Shown piece after piece: positions 32,705 to 40,222 of a stretch of 40,222 nucleotides of DNA. The notes beneath the pieces were generated by a model. It ran no database searches. It saw only the letters and a program-made list of their open reading frames with translations, and had not been told where the DNA came from. The stretch's first letter is position 1. Each line of letters begins with the position of its first letter. The translations under genes were made by a program, and so were the position numbers. Source of the DNA: an uncultured Truepera sp. (GTDB lineage: Bacteria > Deinococcota > Deinococci > Deinococcales > Trueperaceae); the NCBI GenBank assembly GCA_902806425.1, contig CADCWP010000046.1:1-40222 (forward strand), written 5' to 3'.

Positions 32705-34861
32705 GTGAAGTATCCTAGCGACGCCGCTTTAGGTGCGCTGTTAGCATCTCGAGGTGGGAGCGGACAGCCGAACCAGAGGACGCGGGTGAGGCGGCGCATC
32801 GTTTTCGGCTTTATGGTCCCGCTCGGGCTCGCGCTCCTTACCGGGCTCGTGGTCTACCGAATCATAAGAACCCACAACGAGGACTTTAATCGCGTCACCA
32901 CCACCAGCCGCACCTCCGGACAACTTAACAAGCTCATACGGACCGTGGTGGACGCTGAGACCGGCCAGCGCGGTTTTGCCATCACCGGCGACGAGGCGTT
33001 TTTAGAGCCGTATTACGCCAGCGCGACCGAGTTCGGCGTCACCCTCTCAGAGCTGCGCCGCTCGTTGCCGGACGACGCCAGCAGCGAGACGCTGAGCGAG
33101 ATCGACACGCTCTTTGAGCGCTGGCACCGCGAGGCCGCGGAGGTCGTGATCGGGTCCAGGGAAAAAGCGCCGGTCGACCTTGATGGCGCGCTGCGCGGAG
33201 CGAGCACCGCCTTTACAAGAGCCCGCGCCGCCGAACTACGCTACGGGCTGACAGGCGACGCGGCGCTGCTCAGCCGCTGGGGTGCGCTCATAAGCGAAGC
33301 GCAGCGGCAGTTGGGGCGGGCGCAGAGCCTGGGCTTGAGCGGGGCGCAGCTTGTAGACGTGCGCGCCGCCGCCGCGCAGGTCGAATCGTACAGGCGCGCG
33401 CGAAGTGGCCTCGGTCGTCAGAGCGTGCCGGACGCCGCGCAAGGGCTCGACGACACACTTTTCCAACTGGCCGCCGACGCCGAGGTCGCCGAGGCGAAGG
33501 TCACGGCTATCATCAAAGTGGGTACAGGCAGACGGCTGATCGACGCGATTCGCGTACGCGTCGACGAGCTTTCAAGCCGCGTCAACGCGACCCTCGAACG
33601 CACCTTGGCCGCCAGCGACGCCGACGCGCGGCGGACGCAGTGGGTAGCCTTTGTAGGGCCGCTTTTCGCCGCGATGGTCAGCTTACTGACCATCGTGCAG
33701 GCGCAGCGGCAGCTTAACCGCTCCCTTCGCAAGCTCGCGGTGGTCGCCAAAGGGATCGCGGCGGGGCAGCTCGAGCGCCGCCTCAACCTGGCTCAAGACG
33801 ACGAACTGCGCCCCTTGGCCGAAGACTTTAACCGGATGGCGGACAGGCTGAGCGAACGCGAACGGCAAAACGCGCAGTTAGAACAGTTCGGCAGCACCTT
33901 GCAGACGTGCGTTACGACCGCCGAAGCGTACGGGGTCGCCGAACGCTTTGGGCCGCAGCTTTTCGGTGCGCTCTCGGGGACGCTCTACCTCATCAACCCC
34001 TCGCGCAACCTTTTGGAAACGGCCTCGAGCTGGGGTCAAGGTCACCATGCGGCAGCGGAGACGCCCGTAGTGCACGCACCGTCCGACTGCTGGGCGCTGC
34101 GCCGCAACAGGCGGTTACGGGTCGACGGGAAAGCGGGTATTGTGTGCCCACACGCGCCGACCCCGGCACCCGCCAAAAGCCTCTGCGTCCCGCTGGGCAG
34201 TCAGGACGAGACGCTGGGTCTGCTCTACTTGTTTAGCCACGACGCTAGCGCGACCCTGACCGACGCTACCGAGCGCTTCGCGGTGACGGTCGCCGAACAG
34301 CTGTCGCTGGCCCTGTCAAACCTGCGGCTGCGCGAAAGTTTAAAGCAGCAGTCGATCCGTGACCCGCTGACCGGGCTTTTTAACCGGCGGCACCTCGAGG
34401 AGACGCTGGCCCTCGAGCTGCACCGGGCAGCGCGGCGAGATGAGCCCCTGAGCCTGATGATGTTCGACGTCGATCACTTCAAGACCTACAACGACCGCTT
34501 CGGCCACGACGCCGGGGACGCGGTTTTGCGCCTGATCAGTGGGCTTGTGCAGAGGCACATTCGCGCGGGCGACGTGGCCTGCCGCTACGGTGGCGAGGAG
34601 TTCGTGCTGCTGCAAACGGGCATGTCCGCCGGGGACGCCTTTAGACGCGCCGAAGCACTGCGGGGGGCGGTCGCCGAGCTTTCCCCCGAGCACCACGGCA
34701 CCGCACTCGGGACCCTGACCATCTCGCTGGGCGTCGCCACCTACCCCGAGCACGCCCAAACCGGAGAGGACCTTCTCAAGCGGGCCGACGAGGCGCTCTA
34801 CCGGGCCAAACGCGGGGGACGCAACCTGACGGTAGTCGCCGCCGAGGTCCAGTCGGCTTGA
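32705..34861 (+). CDS. Diguanylate cyclase with CHASE3, HAMP and GAF domains
   Basis: Up to 718 residues. There is a membrane helix near residue 35 (FGFMVPLGLALLTGLVV), a CHASE3 sensor (VDAETGQRGFAITGDE) to about residue 300, a second helix near 320, and a HAMP linker (RKLAVVAKGIAAGQLERRL). A GAF domain follows at about 400-535, then a GGDEF domain. The latter has DPLTGLFNRRHLEE, FDVDHFKTYND and the active site RYGGEEF, with an RAGD inhibitory site five residues before it. It should make cyclic-di-GMP from two GTP, with product feedback. GTG 32705 lacks a ribosome site; GTG 32786 (MRRRIVFG) is an alternative. Confidence 0.93.
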   Translation: MKYPSDAALGALLASRGGSGQPNQRTRVRRRIVFGFMVPLGLALLTGLVVYRIIRTHNEDFNRVTTTSRTSGQLNKLIRTVVDAETGQRGFAITGDEAFLEPYYASATEFGVTLSELRRSLPDDASSETLSEIDTLFERWHREAAEVVIGSREKAPVDLDGALRGASTAFTRARAAELRYGLTGDAALLSRWGALISEAQRQLGRAQSLGLSGAQLVDVRAAAAQVESYRRARSGLGRQSVPDAAQGLDDTLFQLAADAEVAEAKVTAIIKVGTGRRLIDAIRVRVDELSSRVNATLERTLAASDADARRTQWVAFVGPLFAAMVSLLTIVQAQRQLNRSLRKLAVVAKGIAAGQLERRLNLAQDDELRPLAEDFNRMADRLSERERQNAQLEQFGSTLQTCVTTAEAYGVAERFGPQLFGALSGTLYLINPSRNLLETASSWGQGHHAAAETPVVHAPSDCWALRRNRRLRVDGKAGIVCPHAPTPAPAKSLCVPLGSQDETLGLLYLFSHDASATLTDATERFAVTVAEQLSLALSNLRLRESLKQQSIRDPLTGLFNRRHLEETLALELHRAARRDEPLSLMMFDVDHFKTYNDRFGHDAGDAVLRLISGLVQRHIRAGDVACRYGGEEFVLLQTGMSAGDAFRRAEALRGAVAELSPEHHGTALGTLTISLGVATYPEHAQTGEDLLKRADEALYRAKRGGRNLTVVAAEVQSA

Positions 34862-34886
34862 GGGTGCCTGGCTGAGCCAGCACGCC

Positions 34887-34895
34887 TGCTATAGT
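34887..34895 (+). promoter_or_regulatory. Extended -10 promoter of the Lrp-family gene (leaderless)
   Basis: TGC-TATAGT is a near-perfect extended -10 box six bases before GTG 34902, so the transcript should begin at the start codon. Confidence 0.65.
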
Positions 34896-34901
34896 CAGCA
34901 C

Positions 34902-35363
34902 GTGACCTTCGACGCGGTAGACCGGCGCATCTTAGAGGTTTTACGCAATCAGGGGCGCGCCCCGCACGCCCTGATCGCCAAAGAGGTTGGCTTGTCGGCC
35001 CCGGCGGTAGGTGAGCGCATCCGCAAGCTCGAGCACGCCGGGGTCATCTCCGGCTACCGGGCGACCTTTCACCCCGAGGCTCTAGGTTTAGGTATCTGCG
35101 CCTTCGTCTCCATCGCCCCACAACCGAGAAATCCCGGCGCGAACCTTGTCGAGAACCTGCGCGCCATGCCCGAGGTCGAGGAGTTGCACGCGGTTGCCGG
35201 ACCGTACGGCTACATTGCCAAAGTGCGGGTGACGACCCCTGAAGCACTCGACGCCTTTTTAGACCGGTTATGGGTCCTGGAGGGCGTCGAGCGCACGGAG
35301 ACGACGATGGTGCTCAGGACGAGCGTCGAGCGGCCCATGTACCTGCCCTTCACCGAACCGTGA
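34902..35363 (+). CDS. Lrp/AsnC-family transcriptional regulator
   Basis: 153 residues. The N-terminal winged helix-turn-helix reads AVDRRILEVLRNQGRAPHAL and VGLSAPAVGERIRKLEHAGV. The C-terminal half is the RAM ligand-binding domain (VSIAPQPRNPGANLVENL, EVEELHAVAGPYGYIAKV). Such proteins bind amino acids and form octamer-like assemblies to control transport or metabolism genes. Its stop overlaps the start of an Eis-like acetyltransferase (GTGA), so that gene is a likely co-regulated partner. Confidence 0.93.
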   Translation: MTFDAVDRRILEVLRNQGRAPHALIAKEVGLSAPAVGERIRKLEHAGVISGYRATFHPEALGLGICAFVSIAPQPRNPGANLVENLRAMPEVEELHAVAGPYGYIAKVRVTTPEALDAFLDRLWVLEGVERTETTMVLRTSVERPMYLPFTEP

Positions 35364-36529
35364 GCGTCCGCCCGCTCACTGAAGCCGACCTGGAGCAGCT
35401 CTTCGCGCTTCGGCAGATCAGCTTTTTAGACCGTTCGGACTTCTCCGACGAGTCGGTGCGGGCAAGGCATCTGGCACGGCTGCCCTACACCTTCGGACAC
35501 TTTCTGGGCGGCAAGCTTACGAGCGCGGCGGTGTGGTTTCCGTTCGAGATGTTTTTGGCGGGGCAGCGCGTCAGGGTCGGCGGTCTCGCGTCGGTGCTGA
35601 GCGCCCCGGAGACGCGGCGGCGCGGTTTCGTCCGGGACTTGCTCAAAGCCAGCTTGGAACGGCTTCATGAGGGCAGGGTGGGTTGGGCGCTCGAGTACCC
35701 CTTCGACCCAAGCTTCTACGCCCGCTTCGGTTTCGTGACGGTGCCGACCGGCTACGAGGTCACGGCACCGTCCCACAAGCTCTTCGTCGGCGCGGCGGGG
35801 GACGCCGAACGCTTCACGGGCGACGCGGCCCGGACGCTGGAGCCCATCTACAACGCCTGGGCCGATCACTACTCGCTGACGCTGCGGCGCGACACCCACG
35901 CCCGCCCTACCTGGGCCCGCATTCTCACAGGCGACCGCTTCTGTTACCTATTGGGGGACGCCTACGCGGTGATGGAACTTACCGAGGCCCCAGCGCAGAC
36001 CACAGCCCAGACCCCGGCGCAAACGCTGATCGTTCACGACTACGCGTTCAGCTCCCCCGCCGGACGCGCGCGAGTATTCAGGTTTATCGGCGCATTTCAC
36101 GGTCAGGTGGCCCGAATAAGCCTGCATCTACCGAACGATGAACCCCTAGCCTTCGACCTACAAAACCACCACACCAATCAGTTACCCATCTTGCAGGCGC
36201 GCGTCGTCGATGTGCACGCTGCGCTGAAACCGCTTGTCAGCGCAGAAGAGAAAAACTTCACTTTGCGCGTAAGCGACCCGTTCTGTGGGTGGAACGACGG
36301 GACGTTTAGGGTGTCGCTCGGGCCGTCCGGCAGCACCGTGACGCCGTCGCAAAAACCTCCTGAGCTGAGCTTGGAAATCGGCACCCTGACGGGGCTCGTG
36401 AGCGGTGCGCTGACCCCTGAGGCGGCCTACCGGGCCGGGTTGATAGAGGGTGACGTGAGCGTAGGGGCGGCGCTGGCGGCGCTCGGCGGCGGGCGCGTGT
36501 CCTTTATGCCGAGTTCGGACTACTTTTAG
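35360..36529 (+). CDS. Eis-like GNAT N-acetyltransferase
   Basis: 389 residues from GTG 35360, which overlaps the regulator stop by four bases (GTGA). The track's extra 30 residues lie inside the regulator gene. It has the layout of Eis-type enzymes: an N-terminal GNAT domain with ASVLSAPETRRRGFVRDLLK as acetyl-CoA motif, a second GNAT-like domain, and a C-terminal SCP2-like domain. It also ends with an aromatic residue (MPSSDYF), as Eis proteins do, where the free C-terminal carboxylate acts as base. Eis enzymes acetylate amines on aminoglycosides, peptides or proteins. The substrate here is unknown. Confidence 0.88.
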   Translation: MSVRPLTEADLEQLFALRQISFLDRSDFSDESVRARHLARLPYTFGHFLGGKLTSAAVWFPFEMFLAGQRVRVGGLASVLSAPETRRRGFVRDLLKASLERLHEGRVGWALEYPFDPSFYARFGFVTVPTGYEVTAPSHKLFVGAAGDAERFTGDAARTLEPIYNAWADHYSLTLRRDTHARPTWARILTGDRFCYLLGDAYAVMELTEAPAQTTAQTPAQTLIVHDYAFSSPAGRARVFRFIGAFHGQVARISLHLPNDEPLAFDLQNHHTNQLPILQARVVDVHAALKPLVSAEEKNFTLRVSDPFCGWNDGTFRVSLGPSGSTVTPSQKPPELSLEIGTLTGLVSGALTPEAAYRAGLIEGDVSVGAALAALGGGRVSFMPSSDYF

Positions 36530-36569
36530 CTACAGGACTTTTGCACACGGGCCACCGCACCCGAGCCTC

Positions 36570-36575
36570 TAGGGT
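36570..36575 (+). promoter_or_regulatory. -10 box of the nucleoside hydrolase gene (leaderless)
   Basis: TAGGGT exactly six bases before ATG 36582, the same spacing as at the other leaderless candidates. No ribosome site is present. Confidence 0.5.
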
Positions 36576-36581
36576 ACTTTT

Positions 36582-37655
36582 ATGTCTCGCACCACGTACC
36601 GCACAGCCCTCTTAACCCTCATCCTATTAGCAGCGTGCAGCCAAACGGCCACCGTTCCCGAAGCCACACCTAAACCGGTTCCAGAGACGGCCCCCGACGC
36701 GGCACCCGAACCCGCGCCGCGAAGGACCGGCGTCCCCATCATCTTTGACACCGACCTCGGTTACGACTGCGACGACGCGGGCGCGCTCGCTGTACTTCAC
36801 GCCCTCGCCGACCGCGGCGAAGCAAATATTCTAGCCACTATGACGGTCGTAGGCGACCCGCACTCGGCGGGCGCGCTAGACGTCATCAACACCTATTACG
36901 GTCGCCCCGATATACCCGTCGGAGCCTATCAGGGCGAGCGCTGGGCTGACGCCAGACCCTACTGGTACGGGTCGGCAACCGACTTTTTGACCCCGCTGGT
37001 CGAGGGCTACCCGAGCAGCATCAAACATAAGGACAGTGCGCCGGACGCCGTGCAGCTCTACCGCAAGCTGCTCGCCGCGCAGCCCGACAACAGCGTGACG
37101 GTCGTAGCTGTCGGATTCTCCCTCAACCTAGCCAACTTGCTCGCCTCAGCCCCCGACGCCCTCAGCCCGCTGGACGGTCGGGCCTTGGTCGGGCGCAAGG
37201 TCAAGCGGCTCGTCTACATGGGCGGTATGGTGCAGGGGACCCGACCCGACTTCAACCTCGGCGACGGCCCCTATCGGAACGGCAGCACCGCGCGGCGGGT
37301 GCTTGCAGGCTGGCCCACCGAGATCGTCTTCGCGGGTGCCGAGATCGGCAGGAGCATCATGACCGGCTCGAGTTTGCAGGCGCACCTCCCGGACAACCCG
37401 GTCGCCCGAGCCTACGACCTCTACCCCGGCACCAATAGGGGCGGCGAACGTCCGTCGTGGGACCTGACGGCGGTGCTCTACGCGGTACGCGGCGGTGGGG
37501 ACTTCTGGCGCGTTGTCAGGGACGAACACCTCACTATCAGCGCGGACGGCACCACCCGCTGGCAAGCCGGAGCGGTCAGCCCGGCCAGGCACCGCCTCGA
37601 GCAGACCAGTAGGAGCCGCGATGTTGAGGGTGCGCTCGAGGGCCTGCTCAACTAG
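36582..37655 (+). CDS. Lipoprotein nucleoside hydrolase
   Basis: 357 residues. A lipobox LLAAC puts Cys19 as the lipid anchor, followed by a Pro/Ala-rich linker (residues 25-48). The catalytic domain begins at IIFDTDLGYDCDDAGAL (54-69), the calcium-binding DxDxxxDxDD motif of inosine/uridine-preferring nucleoside hydrolases, which split nucleosides to base plus ribose. Later family motifs are VYMGGMVQG and DLTAVLYAVRG. Export of this normally cytosolic enzyme suggests scavenging of nucleosides outside the membrane. It is convergent with the acetyltransferase at 37685. Confidence 0.92.
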   Translation: MSRTTYRTALLTLILLAACSQTATVPEATPKPVPETAPDAAPEPAPRRTGVPIIFDTDLGYDCDDAGALAVLHALADRGEANILATMTVVGDPHSAGALDVINTYYGRPDIPVGAYQGERWADARPYWYGSATDFLTPLVEGYPSSIKHKDSAPDAVQLYRKLLAAQPDNSVTVVAVGFSLNLANLLASAPDALSPLDGRALVGRKVKRLVYMGGMVQGTRPDFNLGDGPYRNGSTARRVLAGWPTEIVFAGAEIGRSIMTGSSLQAHLPDNPVARAYDLYPGTNRGGERPSWDLTAVLYAVRGGGDFWRVVRDEHLTISADGTTRWQAGAVSPARHRLEQTSRSRDVEGALEGLLN

Positions 37656-37684
37656 CCGCCATAGCGGGTATATAGGTCGGAAGG

Positions 37685-38092
37685 CTAGGGCAGCGGGCGG
37701 TACATCAGCACGTCAGTTCTGGGATCGGCGTGTATAAAGCCGAACTGCTTGTATAGACCCTGAACACCGCCCGCCGAAATCAACATGAGGTTAAACCCTT
37801 CGGCCTCGGCAAACGACACCAGACGCGAGACGACCCCGCTCGCTACCCCCCGGCGGCGGTGCTCGGGATGCGTCATCACGTCCAGAATCTGCGCCGAGTA
37901 CACGTCAGCTAAGATACGACCAAATCCGACGAGTTCATCGTCACGCCACGCCGCTACGAAGCAGGCGGCGCGTTCCAGAACAAGCTTCGTCTTCTCCGTG
38001 GTGCGCTCATCACCTTCATTCCAACCGACTTGGGTGTAGAGGTCGTTAAGCGTCTCCGGCTCGAGCGCGGGGTCGTCCACGACGAACCTCAC
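37685..38092 (-). CDS. GNAT-family N-acetyltransferase
   Basis: 135 residues from GTG 38092, which overlaps the helicase stop in GTGA; the 81 extra residues of the track lie over the helicase gene. It has GRILADVYSAQILDVMTHPE followed by RRRGVASGVV, the acetyl-CoA motif, and a C-terminal YKQFGF, the usual GNAT tyrosine region. It probably acetylates an amine of a small molecule or protein N-terminus. Translation is coupled to the DinG-type helicase. Confidence 0.9.
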   Translation of the reverse strand: MRFVVDDPALEPETLNDLYTQVGWNEGDERTTEKTKLVLERAACFVAAWRDDELVGFGRILADVYSAQILDVMTHPEHRRRGVASGVVSRLVSFAEAEGFNLMLISAGGVQGLYKQFGFIHADPRTDVLMYRPLP

Positions 38093-39627
38093 TCCTGCAC
38101 CGCCTCCAAAAACCACCCCGGCAGCCGCCCCCTTTGCCGCTTCACGAACGCGCTGAAGTCCGCGTCTAAAACGTACGTCACCGCGAAGTCGTCGGCGCTC
38201 CGCACGCTGCGTCCGTAGGCCTGCACGACGCTCAAGCAGGTGCGCCAGTCGTACCAAGTCGGGTCGAGTTCGCGCCGCCGCGCCACCTGCGGGTCGCCCA
38301 GGTACGGGTACGGCAGCTTGCACAGGACCTGCCACCGGGAGAGGTCGCCGGGGAGGTCGATGCCTTCGGTCATGCTCGGGGTCAGGAGCACGGTCGGTTT
38401 CCGACTCTTGAGGTGCTGCTCCAGCGCCGCGTCGCGCCCGTCCGGGCCGTAGTGCGTGACGATGCGGTCGCGGTGGCGTTTGGGCAACCCTTTAACGATG
38501 GCGGCGGCGATCTTGTAGGTGTGGGTGTGGATCAGGCCCTTGTCACTCGGATGCGACTCGAGGAGTTCGGTGATCTCGGCGACCACTTTGGGCAGGTCGC
38601 GCTCGAGGTAGTGCCGCGTCATCCGGGCGGTATTTCGTGGATAGATAGGACGGTTTTCGGGCGGGAACTCGGAGGCGACGGCGATCACTTCAGCGTCTTC
38701 GGGTTCGACGCCCAAACTCCGAAGATACGTCGGCGGGTCGAGGATGGTCGCGGAGAGCATCAGCACGCGCTCGCCAAAACGGAACATCAAAGGTTCGGCA
38801 AACGACGCTACGCGCACGGGCTTAAAGGTTAGGCGCTGCCCGTCCGCGCCGGTGGTGCGCTCGACGACCCATTCGACGTTCTCCTCGTCGCGGCTGTATG
38901 AGAGCAGCTCGAGGCGTGAGAGCTGCGTGTCGAGCCACTGTTTATGTGTGAGAAGCTCGAGGGCGATATCCGGCGGTAATTTGGCCCCTTTAAGCTGCGC
39001 TTCCAACTCGCGGCGGCGCTTCGTCAGCACCGGCACCACGTCCTCAGCGAAGTCGAAAAACTCGCCGTCGTCGAAGGCCGTCGGAATCGTCTCCTCCACC
39101 CCGACGCGCCGGAGCTGCATGTCCGAGAGCGTCACCTCGATAAAGCCCATCAGCGCGCCCTCAGCGTTATGCGCTTCGTCAAGCACCAACAGCTCGCGCG
39201 GCCCGAAACCACCCTGGTAATTGAGTTCGGTCAGGTAGTAGGCGTAGTTCATGAGGGCGCTGTTCGCCGCCATCGCCTCGTCCTTGGCGCAGAAGTACGG
39301 GCAATCGTCGCACTCGGGAAACTTGCGCCCGGTGATGCAGGGGGCGGCGGCGGCGTGCGTCGGCGCGACCAGGCAGCGATAGTTGGCGCGGCCTTTCATG
39401 AGGGCGAGGTCGGGGAAATCGCGCCCGTACTGGTCTTGCAGCAGCTTTTGCGCGGTCAGCAGGTAGGCGCTTCCGGCTTCACGGGCCATGGTCACGGCGA
39501 TGGCGGACTTGCCCGAGCCGGTCGGCGCTTCGATGATGACGAACCGTTTGCCCCGTCCGAAGGCGGCGCGGGCGGCGTCAATGGCCTCGAGCTGCCCCTT
39601 GCGGTAGGTTTTGAAGGGAAACGGCAC
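38089..39627 (-). CDS. dinG: DinG/Rad3-type ATP-dependent DNA helicase
   Basis: 512 residues of a superfamily 2, XPD/DinG-like helicase. The Walker A motif is IEAPTGSGKSAIA near residue 33. Four cysteines in YRCLVAP...APCITGRKFPECDDCPYF (102-130) can hold a 4Fe-4S cluster, DEAH is near residue 155, and motif VI reads VQAYGRSVRSADD near 480. These enzymes move 5' to 3' and clear R-loops, G-quadruplexes or protein blocks. The GTG start has an extended -10 box, TGA-TAGCCT, six bases upstream, so the mRNA is probably leaderless. Confidence 0.92.
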   Translation of the reverse strand: MPFPFKTYRKGQLEAIDAARAAFGRGKRFVIIEAPTGSGKSAIAVTMAREAGSAYLLTAQKLLQDQYGRDFPDLALMKGRANYRCLVAPTHAAAAPCITGRKFPECDDCPYFCAKDEAMAANSALMNYAYYLTELNYQGGFGPRELLVLDEAHNAEGALMGFIEVTLSDMQLRRVGVEETIPTAFDDGEFFDFAEDVVPVLTKRRRELEAQLKGAKLPPDIALELLTHKQWLDTQLSRLELLSYSRDEENVEWVVERTTGADGQRLTFKPVRVASFAEPLMFRFGERVLMLSATILDPPTYLRSLGVEPEDAEVIAVASEFPPENRPIYPRNTARMTRHYLERDLPKVVAEITELLESHPSDKGLIHTHTYKIAAAIVKGLPKRHRDRIVTHYGPDGRDAALEQHLKSRKPTVLLTPSMTEGIDLPGDLSRWQVLCKLPYPYLGDPQVARRRELDPTWYDWRTCLSVVQAYGRSVRSADDFAVTYVLDADFSAFVKRQRGRLPGWFLEAVQE

Positions 39628-39633
39628 CCGTCA

Positions 39634-39642
39634 AGGCTATCA
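39634..39642 (-). promoter_or_regulatory. Extended -10 promoter of dinG (leaderless)
   Basis: On the minus strand TGA-TAGCCT ends six bases before GTG 39627, again the TAnnnT-N6-start arrangement. Confidence 0.5.
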
Positions 39643-39799
39643 TCTCAGCCGTTCGGCGAGTACCCGGAGTAAGCTGTACCACCGACCGAGCACGTCGGCA
39701 AGAAGTAGCGACCGTTCATACACTCAGAAACACCGCTACAGGTAGTTACAAATGTCTCCGCTAGTTAGAGTCTTGAGCTTTTGAGTTAAGGTGAACTGT

Positions 39800-40213
39800 A
39801 TGTTCGGACGTGTGTTGAGTATCATGGCTACTTTTTTAGTTATTACCGTACTTCTCTTGTTTAGCTTAGAAATCCCAGTTATGGTTGACAACAGGGCAGA
39901 ACTCGCACAGGTCAACTTGGGCTACCCGCTTCATTTTGTCGTGCAGGATAACTCGAGACTAGCGATAGGTGAACCCGACAGCCCTCCGTTTCCCTATCCT
40001 GTTGATCTGATGAATCCCCTCAATAGTTCGGCAAGGATGCTGGTAGCACCCTTACTCGTCAACTACCTCATTCTATATGGAACGCTCTCTCTGCTGGGGC
40101 GCGCTTTTCGTCACCGTAATTCCAGCAAAAGGGGTTGGTTATCCACTCACCATGCGCGCGGCGACGCAGTAACGGGCTTTGAAGGTGAGAATCCGCTACC
40201 GGAATCTAAATAA
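39800..40213 (+). CDS. Small membrane protein of unknown function
   Basis: About 137 residues from ATG 39800, with TAAGGT seven bases upstream as a possible -10 box; the track's GTG 39791 lies inside that box. Two membrane helices are predicted: residues 4-24 (RVLSIMATFLVITVLLLFSL) and about 82-98 (MLVAPLLVNYLILYGTLSLL). An extracytoplasmic loop of some 55 residues lies between them, and a polar cytoplasmic tail of 35 residues follows. It is less GC-rich than its neighbours. I do not recognise a family. Confidence 0.7.
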   Translation: MFGRVLSIMATFLVITVLLLFSLEIPVMVDNRAELAQVNLGYPLHFVVQDNSRLAIGEPDSPPFPYPVDLMNPLNSSARMLVAPLLVNYLILYGTLSLLGRAFRHRNSSKRGWLSTHHARGDAVTGFEGENPLPESK

Positions 40214-40222
40214 TTAAGCTTT

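Noticed and set aside
1-40222. CRISPR array, rRNA genes or prophage structural genes
   Set aside because: No regularly spaced identical repeats, ribosomal RNA sequence or phage morphogenesis proteins are visible. The only array-like repeats are coding (TP stalk and Pro/Val rod).

Overview
The window looks like chromosomal DNA of a GC-rich bacterium, most probably a member of the Deinococcota such as a Truepera relative. This is an inference from gene families and base composition, since no marker gene settles it. Supporting points are long GC-rich genes with frequent GTG starts, several genes whose start codon sits six bases after a TAnnnT -10 box with no room for a leader, a YmdB phosphodiesterase, an ArsC-like protein without cysteine, and a bacterial-type PEP carboxylase.

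Region 1 (1-5.1 kb, minus strand) is a sugar-type ABC uptake operon: two permeases, a binding protein and two tandem ADP-ribosylglycohydrolase-family genes. The last of these has lost metal-binding motifs. Its upstream edge abuts a 5'-truncated esterase, which suggests a recombination joint.

Region 2 (6.0-19.6 kb) is the most interesting part. It is a divergent catabolic cluster. The minus-strand arm encodes a cupin, an alpha/beta hydrolase (with an apparent one-base frameshift), an HpcH/HpaI aldolase, a LacI regulator, a HisD-family dehydrogenase, an SDR and a nitrilase-family amidohydrolase. The plus-strand arm encodes a binding protein, two permeases and three tandem two-domain SnoaL/NTF2-like proteins. 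The shared intergenic region has a TTGACA promoter in each direction. Each is overlapped or closely followed by a TGTGA-N-TACGTA element with a central CpG, as expected for LacI-family operators. I cannot name the substrate; the gene combination does not match a pathway I know.

Region 3 (19.6-22.0 kb) is a degenerate tRNA-targeted island. It holds a broken tyrosine-recombinase tail, a 37-bp partial copy of tRNA-Gln, an orphan gene and a HicB/HicA pair, and ends at two tandem tRNA-Gln genes (UUG and CUG). Region 4 (22.0-24.5 kb) has a CBS-domain gene coupled to a YlmH-type S4 RNA-binding protein. It is followed by a 493-bp internally deleted IS1-family element that abuts the 3' half of an acetyltransferase gene.

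Region 5 (24.5-31.9 kb, minus strand) starts with an exbB-exbD pair followed by an unusual gene that joins a TonB-like N-terminus, with the membrane SxxxH motif and a Pro/Val repeat rod, to a C-terminal DUF3048 domain. Then come ppc, ymdB and a cysteine-less ArsC-like gene. Region 6 (32.0-40.2 kb) holds a TP-repeat lipoprotein, a CHASE3-HAMP-GAF-GGDEF diguanylate cyclase, an Lrp/AsnC regulator coupled to an Eis-like acetyltransferase, a nucleoside-hydrolase lipoprotein, a DinG/Rad3-type helicase coupled to a GNAT acetyltransferase, and a small membrane protein. Both ABC systems lack an ATPase gene in the window, so they probably share one encoded elsewhere.
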